Shown: piece by piece, positions 40,226 to 48,663 of the stretch
Numbering within the stretch: the first letter of the stretch is position 1
Layout of the letters: each line of letters starts with the position of its first letter
Assembly (NCBI RefSeq): GCF_019884785.1
Contig: NZ_CP082326.1
Coordinates: forward strand, 4,395,355 to 4,459,354
DNA from: Crassaminicella profunda
GTDB taxonomy: Bacteria > Bacillota > Clostridia > Peptostreptococcales > Thermotaleaceae
Length of the DNA: 64,000 bases
Direction: 5' to 3'
Translations under genes and position numbers: made by a program
Notes under the pieces: generated by a model
What the model was told of the DNA's origin: nothing
What the model saw: only the letters and a program-made list of their open reading frames with translations
Database searches by the model: none

Positions 40226-41305
40226 ATGAGAAAAAGAATTTTGTTGATATTATTGAGTATGGTATTTGTTTTTGGTACAGTGATTTCTTATGCAGGAACA
40301 ACAGTGGATGTAGATTACAATAAATTAAATAATCTTTTAGAAGAAGCATCAAATCATCCCAAAAGAGAGGATTATTTAATGCGTTTAAAAGAAGGCATAA
40401 GATCTGAAAGTGGTATAGATAAACTGAAAGAAAAAGTGAACACAGAATTTAAGGATAAACTTGAAAAAAGAGGGATGTCTGTAAGTGAAGCAACTGAAGC
40501 ATTAGAAACACTTAAAAGTTTGGATAAAGAAACAAGAATTGCTTTAATTGAAGCCGTAAGCGATAATAATAGCAATAAAATAAAGAATTTATTAGGTGAA
40601 GAAGAACAACCTGCTACTGGTGGAGGTGGTGGAGTATCCCAAGAAGAACAAAAAAATCAGAAGATAGAAGAAAAGAAAGAAGACATAAAAGAAGAGCAAA
40701 TTACAAAAGAGCAGCCTATAGAAAAGAATATACCTATTAAGAAAGAATGTCATTTTGCAGATATTGAGAATCATTGGGCAAAGGATAGTATTATCCATAT
40801 GGTATCTATAGGGATTACTAGTGGATTAGATGAATATACATTTGCACCACAAGAAAGTCTTACAAGAAGTCAAATGGCTACTTTTATGGTAAAACTATTA
40901 GATCTAAAAGTAATCAATGAAGAAAGTTTACCATTTAAAGATATGAATAAAGAGAATTGGGATTATACTTTTGTAAAAGCTGCATACGATGCAAAACTTG
41001 TAAGTGGTATTTCAAAAGAACTATTTGTTCCTAATGCAAAGATTACAAGAGAGCAAATGATGACTATGATTATGAATGCTTTAATATATAAGGATTGTAT
41101 GCCTAAAGAAGATGAGCGTAAACTGGATCAACAGCAAAAGTTAGACAAAGTATCAGACTGGGCAAAAGATGCTATTCAAAAAGGTATAAATCTAGGAATT
41201 ATTGATAGCAATAATAAAATAATTGTAGATCCACAAGGAGAAGCTACTAGAGCTGAAACTATTGTGATGATTGAAAAGGTATATAAATTAATAAATAATC
41301 AATAA
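40226..41305 (+). CDS. SLH-domain surface protein, small
   Basis: This 359-residue exported protein has a signal peptide (residues 1-23), an N-terminal helical region (about 25-125), an acidic/Lys-rich linker starting at GGGGGV and ending near residue 170, then three SLH repeats. The SLH repeats carry LTRSQ, ITREQ and ATRAE at the positions that bind the secondary cell-wall polymer. The helical region shares a pattern with the next gene (LKSLDKETRIALIEAV here, LEIFDEETRVGFIEDI there). It is likely a cell-wall-attached surface protein, encoded between polysaccharide control and synthesis genes. Confidence 0.88.
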   Translation: MRKRILLILLSMVFVFGTVISYAGTTVDVDYNKLNNLLEEASNHPKREDYLMRLKEGIRSESGIDKLKEKVNTEFKDKLEKRGMSVSEATEALETLKSLDKETRIALIEAVSDNNSNKIKNLLGEEEQPATGGGGGVSQEEQKNQKIEEKKEDIKEEQITKEQPIEKNIPIKKECHFADIENHWAKDSIIHMVSIGITSGLDEYTFAPQESLTRSQMATFMVKLLDLKVINEESLPFKDMNKENWDYTFVKAAYDAKLVSGISKELFVPNAKITREQMMTMIMNALIYKDCMPKEDERKLDQQQKLDKVSDWAKDAIQKGINLGIIDSNNKIIVDPQGEATRAETIVMIEKVYKLINNQ

Positions 41306-41386
41306 AGAGAATGGGGTGAGAGGAGAAAATAGAGGATTATTTGTAAAGTTTTTTAATAAATTATGATAAAAGGGAGGATGAACATA

Positions 41387-44167
41387 ATGAAAAGAAAGTG
41401 TATTAGTTTTGCACTTGCATTTTTACTTGTATTTGCATGTATGCCGATGCACTATACAGTAAATGCAAAACCAGTTAATGAAATGTCTTTTAAAGAATTA
41501 AAGGCAGAATTTAATGATATCCTAGAAACAATTAAAAATGCAGACATTCCTAATAAAGAAGATGGGTTTATAACTCTTAAAGGGCATATAAGAGCAGGAA
41601 ATTATGATCATGTAGTTGATCAGTTAACAAAAGATAAGAAAGATGGAGGATGGCTAACTTACGAGCAAAAGAATAAATATTTCTATAGTAAAGAAGGTAT
41701 GGATGAAGAGAAATATAAAAAAGCAGTAGAGTTAGTTTATTTACTTGAAATCTTTGATGAAGAAACAAGAGTGGGTTTTATAGAAGATATTGAAAATGGA
41801 AAGGAACCAGATTTACTAGATGAAGGAGAAGCTATAGCAGATAGAATTAGAAAAGAGTTCCCTAAGCTTGAAGAATACATAAAAGAAGTAGAACCACAAT
41901 TTGATTTAGATATGTATGCATTTGCATTAAGTGTATTAAAAGGTACAGGTGTTGGAGCTATTGTAATAGATGATCCAGACCAACCTGAAAAAATTAAAAT
42001 AACCGTGCCAGATAAAATTAATGGTGTAGATGTAAAACAAAAAATAAATGATGCTTTTAGTGGTGTTATATATAGAGGACATAAATTTGTTGACTTTGAT
42101 ACAATGACAGATAAAGTAGTAAGAGAGATTAACAAAAGATTTAATGCATCTCAAATGAATAAATTCAAAGCGACATTAAAAGATTATGGATTCTATGCAG
42201 GAGAGATAGATCAACAAGCACCTCAAATCATCATCGATAATAAAGTGGTTACAATCAATAAAGGAGAACAGTTTAATTTATTATCAGGAGTAACTGCAAA
42301 TGACAATGTAGATAAAAATATTACAGTTCAAGTAGCTAAAGATGGTGGGTTTAACAAAGATAAAGCAGGTACTTATGAAATTACATATATTGCAAGAGAC
42401 AAAGCAGGCAATGAGGCAACAGCAACAAGAACTGTAGTTGTAATAGATATTGTTTCAAAAGACCTTGAAGATGATGATCAAGGAAACAAACAAATGGAAA
42501 CTACAATAGAAGGATTGAAACCAGGAAAAACAGAAGGTGTAAAAGTAGAAGTATCACTTTCAAACAATATTAAAAGCCAATTAGGATTAAGCGAAGACCA
42601 AAAGATTGATATTGTATTACCAGATTTAGATATTAGTGAAAGTACACCAGTAAAAATAACTATTAAGACAGCTAAAAAAGCAAAAGATCAGATTCAGTCA
42701 AGACCTCAAGAAAAGGTATTGGTTGTAGAAATTAAGATTGATGGATTAAAAGATAAAAAAGTAACATTAACATTACCTATGCCAAAAGGTGTTACAAAAG
42801 AAAAAGTAGGAGCTTTCCATGGAATAGAAAAGAATAAAAAAATGCGTTGGGAATATAGAGAGGCAACTCCTAATGCAAATGGACAAATAGAATTTACTAC
42901 AAACCTAAGTCCAGTAGTTATTGGAGAGAAGGTAGAAGTACCAACAGTAACAACAACAAAAACTACGAATAGTGTAACCCTAAAATGGAGTGCATCACTA
43001 GATGGTGCAACTTATGAAGTATATCAAGGAGACAAACTTCTTATAACAACAAGTGAAAAAACTCATACAGTAACAGGCTTAGCAGCAAATACTTCATACA
43101 CGTTCAAAGTAAGAGCATTAGATGCAGATAATTTTGAATCTGATTTTGCAATAGTAGCTGTAACTACAGATAGTACTTCTGGTGGAAGTTCATCAGGTGG
43201 TGGCGGTGGTCCTTCATATAGTGGAGAAACTGTAAAAGCCAATGAAAGTGCAACAGTAAAAAGATCAGGTGTTATAGTAAAAATACCAGCAAAAGCATTT
43301 GATAAAGAGATGAAAGTAAAAATTGAGGCAGTTTCTGATTATAGAACAAACAAATTACCTATGAAAGAAAATGACAAACTGATAAGTAAAGTATTTGAAA
43401 TTACCAAAACAGAAAAAGGAAACTTTGAAAAAGCAGTAACTATCACACTACCATATGACAAGTCAAAAGTAGATTTAGACAAATACGACCTAGCAATCTA
43501 CTGGTTAGACAAAGATGAGTGGATCAAGCTAGATGATGTAAAAGTAGATACAAAAGATGCAAAAGTAAGTGGAGAAGTAAACCACTTCACTAAATTTGCA
43601 ATCATCGCAACCGAAAAAGAAAAAGTAGTAGTAGAAGAAGAGATGAAAGTAGTTGTACCAGCAGACGTAGCAGGACATTGGGCAGAGGAAAATATTGCAA
43701 AGTTAATGGGATTAGAAGCAATCAGTGGATATCCAGATGGAACATTTAAACCAAATCACAAAATCACAAGAGCAGAATTTGTGACAGTTCTTGTAAAAGC
43801 ATTTAAATTAAATATTCAATCAGGGACAGTATTTGAAGATACGAAAGATCACTGGGCAAAAGATTATATCAGCACAGCAACAAATTATGGTATTGTATCA
43901 GGATATGATCAAGATACATTTGGAGCAAATGATCTAATTACTCGTGAACAAATGGCAGTAATGATCGTAAAAGCTGCTAATCTTTCAACAGAGGCAAGTC
44001 AAATGACATTTGCAGACAAAGATACTATTTCTACTTGGGCACAAAAATACGTGGCTACAGCTGCTAAAGAAGGTTTTGTAAGTGGCTACGAAGACAATAC
44101 CTTTAAGCCAAAGAAAAATGCAACAAGAGCAGAAGCTATGACAATCATTGCAAATGCAATAAAATAA
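41387..44167 (+). CDS. Large SLH-domain surface protein with Ig-like and fibronectin III domains
   Basis: This 926-residue exported protein has, in order, a signal peptide (about 1-26) and a helical N-terminal region shared with the preceding gene (about 27-260). A DUF5011-type Ig-like domain follows (about 270-350, ending RDKAGNEATATRTVVV). Beta-rich domains come next, then a fibronectin type III domain (about 515-595), a Gly/Ser linker, a ZU5-like beta domain (about 610-745) and three SLH repeats (TRAE, TREQ, TRAE). The ATG at 41387 gives the best signal peptide; two upstream in-frame ATGs crowd the GGGAGG site. It would be held on the cell wall through the SLH repeats. Confidence 0.9.
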   Translation: MKRKCISFALAFLLVFACMPMHYTVNAKPVNEMSFKELKAEFNDILETIKNADIPNKEDGFITLKGHIRAGNYDHVVDQLTKDKKDGGWLTYEQKNKYFYSKEGMDEEKYKKAVELVYLLEIFDEETRVGFIEDIENGKEPDLLDEGEAIADRIRKEFPKLEEYIKEVEPQFDLDMYAFALSVLKGTGVGAIVIDDPDQPEKIKITVPDKINGVDVKQKINDAFSGVIYRGHKFVDFDTMTDKVVREINKRFNASQMNKFKATLKDYGFYAGEIDQQAPQIIIDNKVVTINKGEQFNLLSGVTANDNVDKNITVQVAKDGGFNKDKAGTYEITYIARDKAGNEATATRTVVVIDIVSKDLEDDDQGNKQMETTIEGLKPGKTEGVKVEVSLSNNIKSQLGLSEDQKIDIVLPDLDISESTPVKITIKTAKKAKDQIQSRPQEKVLVVEIKIDGLKDKKVTLTLPMPKGVTKEKVGAFHGIEKNKKMRWEYREATPNANGQIEFTTNLSPVVIGEKVEVPTVTTTKTTNSVTLKWSASLDGATYEVYQGDKLLITTSEKTHTVTGLAANTSYTFKVRALDADNFESDFAIVAVTTDSTSGGSSSGGGGGPSYSGETVKANESATVKRSGVIVKIPAKAFDKEMKVKIEAVSDYRTNKLPMKENDKLISKVFEITKTEKGNFEKAVTITLPYDKSKVDLDKYDLAIYWLDKDEWIKLDDVKVDTKDAKVSGEVNHFTKFAIIATEKEKVVVEEEMKVVVPADVAGHWAEENIAKLMGLEAISGYPDGTFKPNHKITRAEFVTVLVKAFKLNIQSGTVFEDTKDHWAKDYISTATNYGIVSGYDQDTFGANDLITREQMAVMIVKAANLSTEASQMTFADKDTISTWAQKYVATAAKEGFVSGYEDNTFKPKKNATRAEAMTIIANAIK

Positions 44168-44173
44168 AACATA

Positions 44174-44214
44174 AAAAAATCCTTTAGGAGAAATAATCCT
44201 AAAGGATTTTTTTA
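44174..44214 (+). terminator. Terminator of the SLH gene pair
   Basis: A 13-bp stem AAATCCTTTAGGA / TCCTAAAGGATTT with a 7-nt loop is followed by a T-run. Confidence 0.9.
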
Positions 44215-44663
44215 TTATCTTTGTTTTACAATTATTTGATTTACTTTTTGTTTTATCCTAAAGCTATTTAAATTTATATAAAATACATACATTTTCCAAT
44301 TTGTACAATAATATACTATATCGTGCTAATAAACATAGTATGGAATTTAGAATAAAAGTTAGAGTTAAAGATAAGGAAATAGAGAAAAAAGCATAAAAAT
44401 TATTAAAGGAATAATTTTGACGAAAAGTGTTGGGAAAAGTTGGATAAAAAGTAAAAAATAAGGAAGGAGTTCGACTATTTTTTATAGAAAGTATATAAGA
44501 CGTAAGCCTTATTTAGTATAGGACTAATCGTTTATATATATTACAATCAAAAGAATTCAGTGAGTAAAGAAGTGTAGCTTGTATTTGGGAGCTTAAGCTA
44601 CATGGAGCTAATAGCACACCCACCGCTGAGTATAGAGATTATATTTATCAGGAGGGGCGAAAT
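44215..44663 (+). promoter_or_regulatory. Long leader region before the polysaccharide synthesis operon
   Basis: This 449-bp gap has no plausible gene. A possible -35 TTGACG at 44417-44422 lies 18 bp before TGGATA, which would give a leader of about 220 nt. Within it are a hairpin GTAGCTT / AAGCTAC (44574-44580 and 44594-44600) and a C-rich stretch GCACACCCACCGCTGAG near 44613-44629, just before the AGGAGGGG site. Such leaders in polysaccharide operons can hold antitermination elements. I do not recognise a named RNA class. Confidence 0.45.
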
Positions 44664-45323
44664 ATGGACAATATAACTATTTCAAAAGGGAAAATCCAAT
44701 TAAAAACAAAGGAATCATTTGGATATCTCATTTCAAAAAGGTTATTGGATATTAGTGGATCATTGATAGGGTTGATACTTTTATTGCCACTATTTTTGAT
44801 TATAGCCATTTTGATAAAAATAGAAGATCCTAAAGGTCCAGTTTTTTTTGTTCAAGAAAGAAACGGAAAATATCCTCAAATATTCAAAATGTATAAGTTT
44901 AGAAGTATGGTATCTAATGCTGAGGAATTACTTGAAAAACTAAAGCATCAAAATGAAATGAGTGGTCCTGTATTTAAGATCAAAGAAGATCCACGTATTA
45001 CAAAAATAGGGAGATTTATCAGAAAAACAAGTATAGATGAATTACCACAGCTGATCAATGTATTATTAGGGGATATGAGCCTTGTAGGACCTAGACCCCC
45101 TATTCCAAGAGAGGTAATACAATATACACCACACCAAAAGCAAAGGCTTTTAGTAAAACCAGGACTTACCTGTATCTGGCAGGTGAGTGGAAGAAACAAT
45201 ATTGGGTTTGATAAGTGGGTGGAGATGGATATAGAGTACATAAGGAAGAGAAATTTTTGGGTTGATTTGAAGTTGATATTTAAAACGATTCCTGTGTTAT
45301 TTGGGGATGAAAATGCAGCGTAG
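44664..45323 (+). CDS. Polyprenyl-phosphate sugar phosphotransferase (initiating enzyme)
   Basis: This 219-residue bacterial sugar transferase (Pfam family of WcaJ/EpsL) transfers a sugar phosphate from a UDP-sugar to undecaprenyl phosphate to start the repeat unit. There is one membrane helix at about residues 28-52. The catalytic Asp-Glu motif lies in KIEDPKGPVFF, followed by KFRSM, TSIDELPQL and GPRPPIP. It is the short form without the extra N-terminal membrane domain. It heads the synthesis operon behind a strong AGGAGGGG site. Confidence 0.94.
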   Translation: MDNITISKGKIQLKTKESFGYLISKRLLDISGSLIGLILLLPLFLIIAILIKIEDPKGPVFFVQERNGKYPQIFKMYKFRSMVSNAEELLEKLKHQNEMSGPVFKIKEDPRITKIGRFIRKTSIDELPQLINVLLGDMSLVGPRPPIPREVIQYTPHQKQRLLVKPGLTCIWQVSGRNNIGFDKWVEMDIEYIRKRNFWVDLKLIFKTIPVLFGDENAA

Positions 45324-45338
45324 AGGGGGATACAAAAA

Positions 45339-46655
45339 TTGAAGGAAAAAATATGTGTCGTAGGATTAGGATATATAGGACTCCCAACTTCAGCCATGTT
45401 TGCAAGTCATGGACACGAAGTAATCGGAGTAGATGTAAATGAGGAAGTCGTAAAAGCATTAAATAAGGGAGAAATCATTATAGAAGAACCTTATTTAGAT
45501 ATATTGGTACAAGCAGCAGTAACATCAGGTAATCTAAAAGCTTATACAGAGCCTAAAGAAGCAGATGCATTCATATTAGCTGTACCCACACCTATTACAA
45601 AAGACAAAAAAGCAGATATGACCTATGTGAAAAAAGCTGCTGAGGCTATTGTACCCTATCTGAAAAAAGGAAATCTTGTCATACTAGAATCTACATCGCC
45701 TACAGGAACAACACAAGATTTAATCGTTCCAATTTTAGAAAAGAGCGGATTAAAAATAGGAGAAGAACTATATGTAGGACACTCTCCAGAAAGAGTATTA
45801 CCAGGACAAATCTTAATGGAGCTTGTTCACAACAATAGAATCATTGGTGGAATTAACAAAGAATCAGCAGAAAAAATAAAAGAACTATATAGTACCTTTG
45901 TAAAGAGTGAAATGTATACAACTACAGCTACAACAGCAGAAATGTGTAAAATGATGGAGAATACATTTAGAGATGTAAATATAGCACTTGCAAATGAACT
46001 AGCCAAGTTATGTGAAAACATAGGGATCAATGCATGGGAAGTCATTGAACTTTGCAATAAACATCCAAGAGTCAATATTCATCAGCCAGGGCCAGGAGTA
46101 GGAGGACATTGTTTAGCAGTAGATCCATGGTTCATAGTAGAAAAATTACCAGAACTTGCAAATATTATTAAACTTTCAAGAGATACCAATGATTCTATGC
46201 CAGAGCATGTATGTAAAAGAACAGAAAAGATATTTAAAGATATTGAAGGAACAAAAAAAGTAACTATATTAGGAATTACATATAAGCCAAATATTGATGA
46301 TATGAGAGAAAGTCCAATCTTAGAATTAGTTGATCTACTAGAAGAAAAGAATTATGACATATCTATTGTAGACCCATATGTAAAAGAATACAAACACTTA
46401 GAAAAAGATATGAAAAAAGCAGCCAAAGATAGTGATTTATTGATTCTTGCAGTAAATCATAATGACTTTAAAGGAATTAATTTTGATGAGTTAGGAAAAG
46501 AAATGAGAAATAAAAAGATGTTTGATACGAGAAATTATTTTGATCAAGAAACGTTAAGTAAAAGTGGATTTGAATATTATTTACTAGGTGAAAAAGGGAA
46601 TCAATATATTGTAGATCAAAAGGATGCATTAAAAGAGATAGCTGTGACCAAGTAA
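45339..46655 (+). CDS. wecC: UDP-N-acetyl-D-mannosaminuronate dehydrogenase-type enzyme
   Basis: This 438-residue nucleotide-sugar dehydrogenase oxidises C6 of UDP-ManNAc (or a related UDP-HexNAc) to the uronic acid with two NAD+. The Rossmann motif is GLGYIGLPTSA, and the catalytic Cys lies in GPGVGGHCLAVDPWF, typical of the WecC branch rather than UDP-Glc dehydrogenase. The start is TTG at 45339, 8 nt after AGGGGGA; no better start exists nearby. No 2-epimerase (wecB) is in the window. The enzyme predicts an acidic sugar in the polymer. Confidence 0.85.
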   Translation: MKEKICVVGLGYIGLPTSAMFASHGHEVIGVDVNEEVVKALNKGEIIIEEPYLDILVQAAVTSGNLKAYTEPKEADAFILAVPTPITKDKKADMTYVKKAAEAIVPYLKKGNLVILESTSPTGTTQDLIVPILEKSGLKIGEELYVGHSPERVLPGQILMELVHNNRIIGGINKESAEKIKELYSTFVKSEMYTTTATTAEMCKMMENTFRDVNIALANELAKLCENIGINAWEVIELCNKHPRVNIHQPGPGVGGHCLAVDPWFIVEKLPELANIIKLSRDTNDSMPEHVCKRTEKIFKDIEGTKKVTILGITYKPNIDDMRESPILELVDLLEEKNYDISIVDPYVKEYKHLEKDMKKAAKDSDLLILAVNHNDFKGINFDELGKEMRNKKMFDTRNYFDQETLSKSGFEYYLLGEKGNQYIVDQKDALKEIAVTK

Positions 46656-46689
46656 TGTTTTAAGTAAAAAAATCAAAGGTAGGATATAT

Positions 46690-48663
46690 ATGAATAAGCT
46701 GCAAAGATACATGAAAAAAGCAAAGGATATGCCGTTAGATGTACTAGTAAAAAAGGTTGCTCAAAAAACTGCAGATAGAATTTACTATATAGCAAGAGAA
46801 CAGATGGTAAAAAGGAAGCCAATTGATATGGATGATAAGTTATTTAAAGGTTTTCAAGGAGATATAAATTTTCTATTTGATACGTCAAATAAAGACTATT
46901 ATATAGAGCAGTTAAGAAAACTTGATCAAGAGCAAATAATTATCAAACAAGCGGATAAAATTTGCAATCATATGTTTGATCTTCTCGGCTCAGGAGATAC
47001 AGATTTAGGAAAAAATATTAAGTGGAATCAAGATTTTAAATCAGGGTTTATATGGGAAAATCAGTTTTATAAAAAAATAAAAGCAGTTGATCTAAATAAC
47101 GATGCAGATGTAAAAGTACCATGGGAATTATCAAGATTTCAGCATATTCCAACCCTTGGACAAGCTTACTTACTTACCAATGATGAAAAATATGCAAAAG
47201 AATTTCAAGAACAGATAGAAGATTGGATAAGCAAAAATCCAGTAGAAATGTCAGTAAACTGGACTTGTGCAATGGATGTAGCCATAAGAGCATGTAATTG
47301 GATAGTAGGAATATATTATTTCAAAGATAATAAAGAAATTAATCAAGTCTTTTGGATGAAATTAAATAAATGGTTATATCTTCATGGAAAGTTTATATAT
47401 AAGAACCTTGAAAAAGGAACTATTAATAACAATCATTATCTATCTGATCTAGTAGGGCTTGTATGGTTAGGGATTTACTTTAAAAACTTTAACAAAGAAA
47501 AGTCAAATATTCCAAAAGAGTGGCTTGATTATGGGGTTAAAGAACTAGAAATAGAAATCCAAAAGCAAGTCTATGAGGATGGATGTAACTATGAGGCATC
47601 TACAGCATATCATTGTTTGGTAACAGAGTTATTATTATATACAATTATTCTTTGTGATAAAAATCATATTAACTTTTCACATGAGTTTATGACAAAGATT
47701 GAAAAAATGTGTGAAGTGATCATGAATATTACAAAGCCAAATGGATGGATTCCTCTCATAGGGGACATGGATAGCGGAAGATTTATCATGTTTACTGGAT
47801 ATGGTAATGAAGAAATGAGAGATTTTAGATATCTTTTAAGAGTAGGTGCAGAATTTTTTGATAGAGATGATTTTAGGGTTCATGCAGACAACAAGCTTGC
47901 AGCTATATGGATGTTTAAAAAAGTGAAAGAATCTAAAAATAAAGATTACAAACTAAAATCTATATCGTATCCAGATGGAGGACTACACATTTTAAGAAAT
48001 GATCGAGTGTATATGATTATAAGATGTGGTCAAAATGGAACAGCAGGTAGAGGTGGACATACACATAACGATCAGTTAAGTTTTGAATTAAATGTGGATG
48101 GAGAAGATTTTATCGTTGATCCTGGAACTTATGTATATACAGCAGATTATAAGATGAGGAATCTGTTTAGAAGTACGGCTTATCATAATACATTGAAAAT
48201 TGAAGGTTTTGAGCAAAATGATTTTAGTGAATTTGATTTGTTTGAGATAAAAGATGAGACAAATGCTCAAGTAGTAGATTGTGATAAAAATTATTTCAGA
48301 GGAAAGCATTTTGGATATCAAGAGAAAGCAGGAATAATACATGAAAGAGAGTTCTTATTAGGGGATAATGCCATTCAAATTGAAGATGGATTTACTATCA
48401 TCCAAGCCATTAAAATGGGACAATATATAAAATTTTATTTAAATGAGGATGTTAAAGTAGATTGTAAAAATGGACTTATATACTTAAAAAACCAGCTTAA
48501 TACAATAAAGATATCTTTTGATAAAAATATAAAATTAAAAGTTAAACATTCTTATGTATCAAAAGGTTATGGAGTAAATAAAGAATCTAAAGTAATTAGT
48601 TTTCATGTAAATAATCAAAAAAAATTTATGATAAATATTGAAATTGTTGGAGGGGACAAATGA
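46690..48663 (+). CDS. Heparinase II/III-family protein
   Basis: This 657-residue protein has an alpha/alpha toroid domain (about residues 60-400) with the active-site-like NNNHYLSDL. A C-terminal beta-sandwich domain (about 420-650) has RGGHTHNDQLSF and DPGTYVYT. Members cleave uronic-acid-containing polysaccharides by beta-elimination. No signal peptide is visible, so it is probably cytoplasmic, as are relatives found in O-antigen and capsule loci. It overlaps the next gene by 4 bp and the pair is a recurrent module. Its real reaction in such loci is not established. Confidence 0.87.
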   Translation: MNKLQRYMKKAKDMPLDVLVKKVAQKTADRIYYIAREQMVKRKPIDMDDKLFKGFQGDINFLFDTSNKDYYIEQLRKLDQEQIIIKQADKICNHMFDLLGSGDTDLGKNIKWNQDFKSGFIWENQFYKKIKAVDLNNDADVKVPWELSRFQHIPTLGQAYLLTNDEKYAKEFQEQIEDWISKNPVEMSVNWTCAMDVAIRACNWIVGIYYFKDNKEINQVFWMKLNKWLYLHGKFIYKNLEKGTINNNHYLSDLVGLVWLGIYFKNFNKEKSNIPKEWLDYGVKELEIEIQKQVYEDGCNYEASTAYHCLVTELLLYTIILCDKNHINFSHEFMTKIEKMCEVIMNITKPNGWIPLIGDMDSGRFIMFTGYGNEEMRDFRYLLRVGAEFFDRDDFRVHADNKLAAIWMFKKVKESKNKDYKLKSISYPDGGLHILRNDRVYMIIRCGQNGTAGRGGHTHNDQLSFELNVDGEDFIVDPGTYVYTADYKMRNLFRSTAYHNTLKIEGFEQNDFSEFDLFEIKDETNAQVVDCDKNYFRGKHFGYQEKAGIIHEREFLLGDNAIQIEDGFTIIQAIKMGQYIKFYLNEDVKVDCKNGLIYLKNQLNTIKISFDKNIKLKVKHSYVSKGYGVNKESKVISFHVNNQKKFMINIEIVGGDK

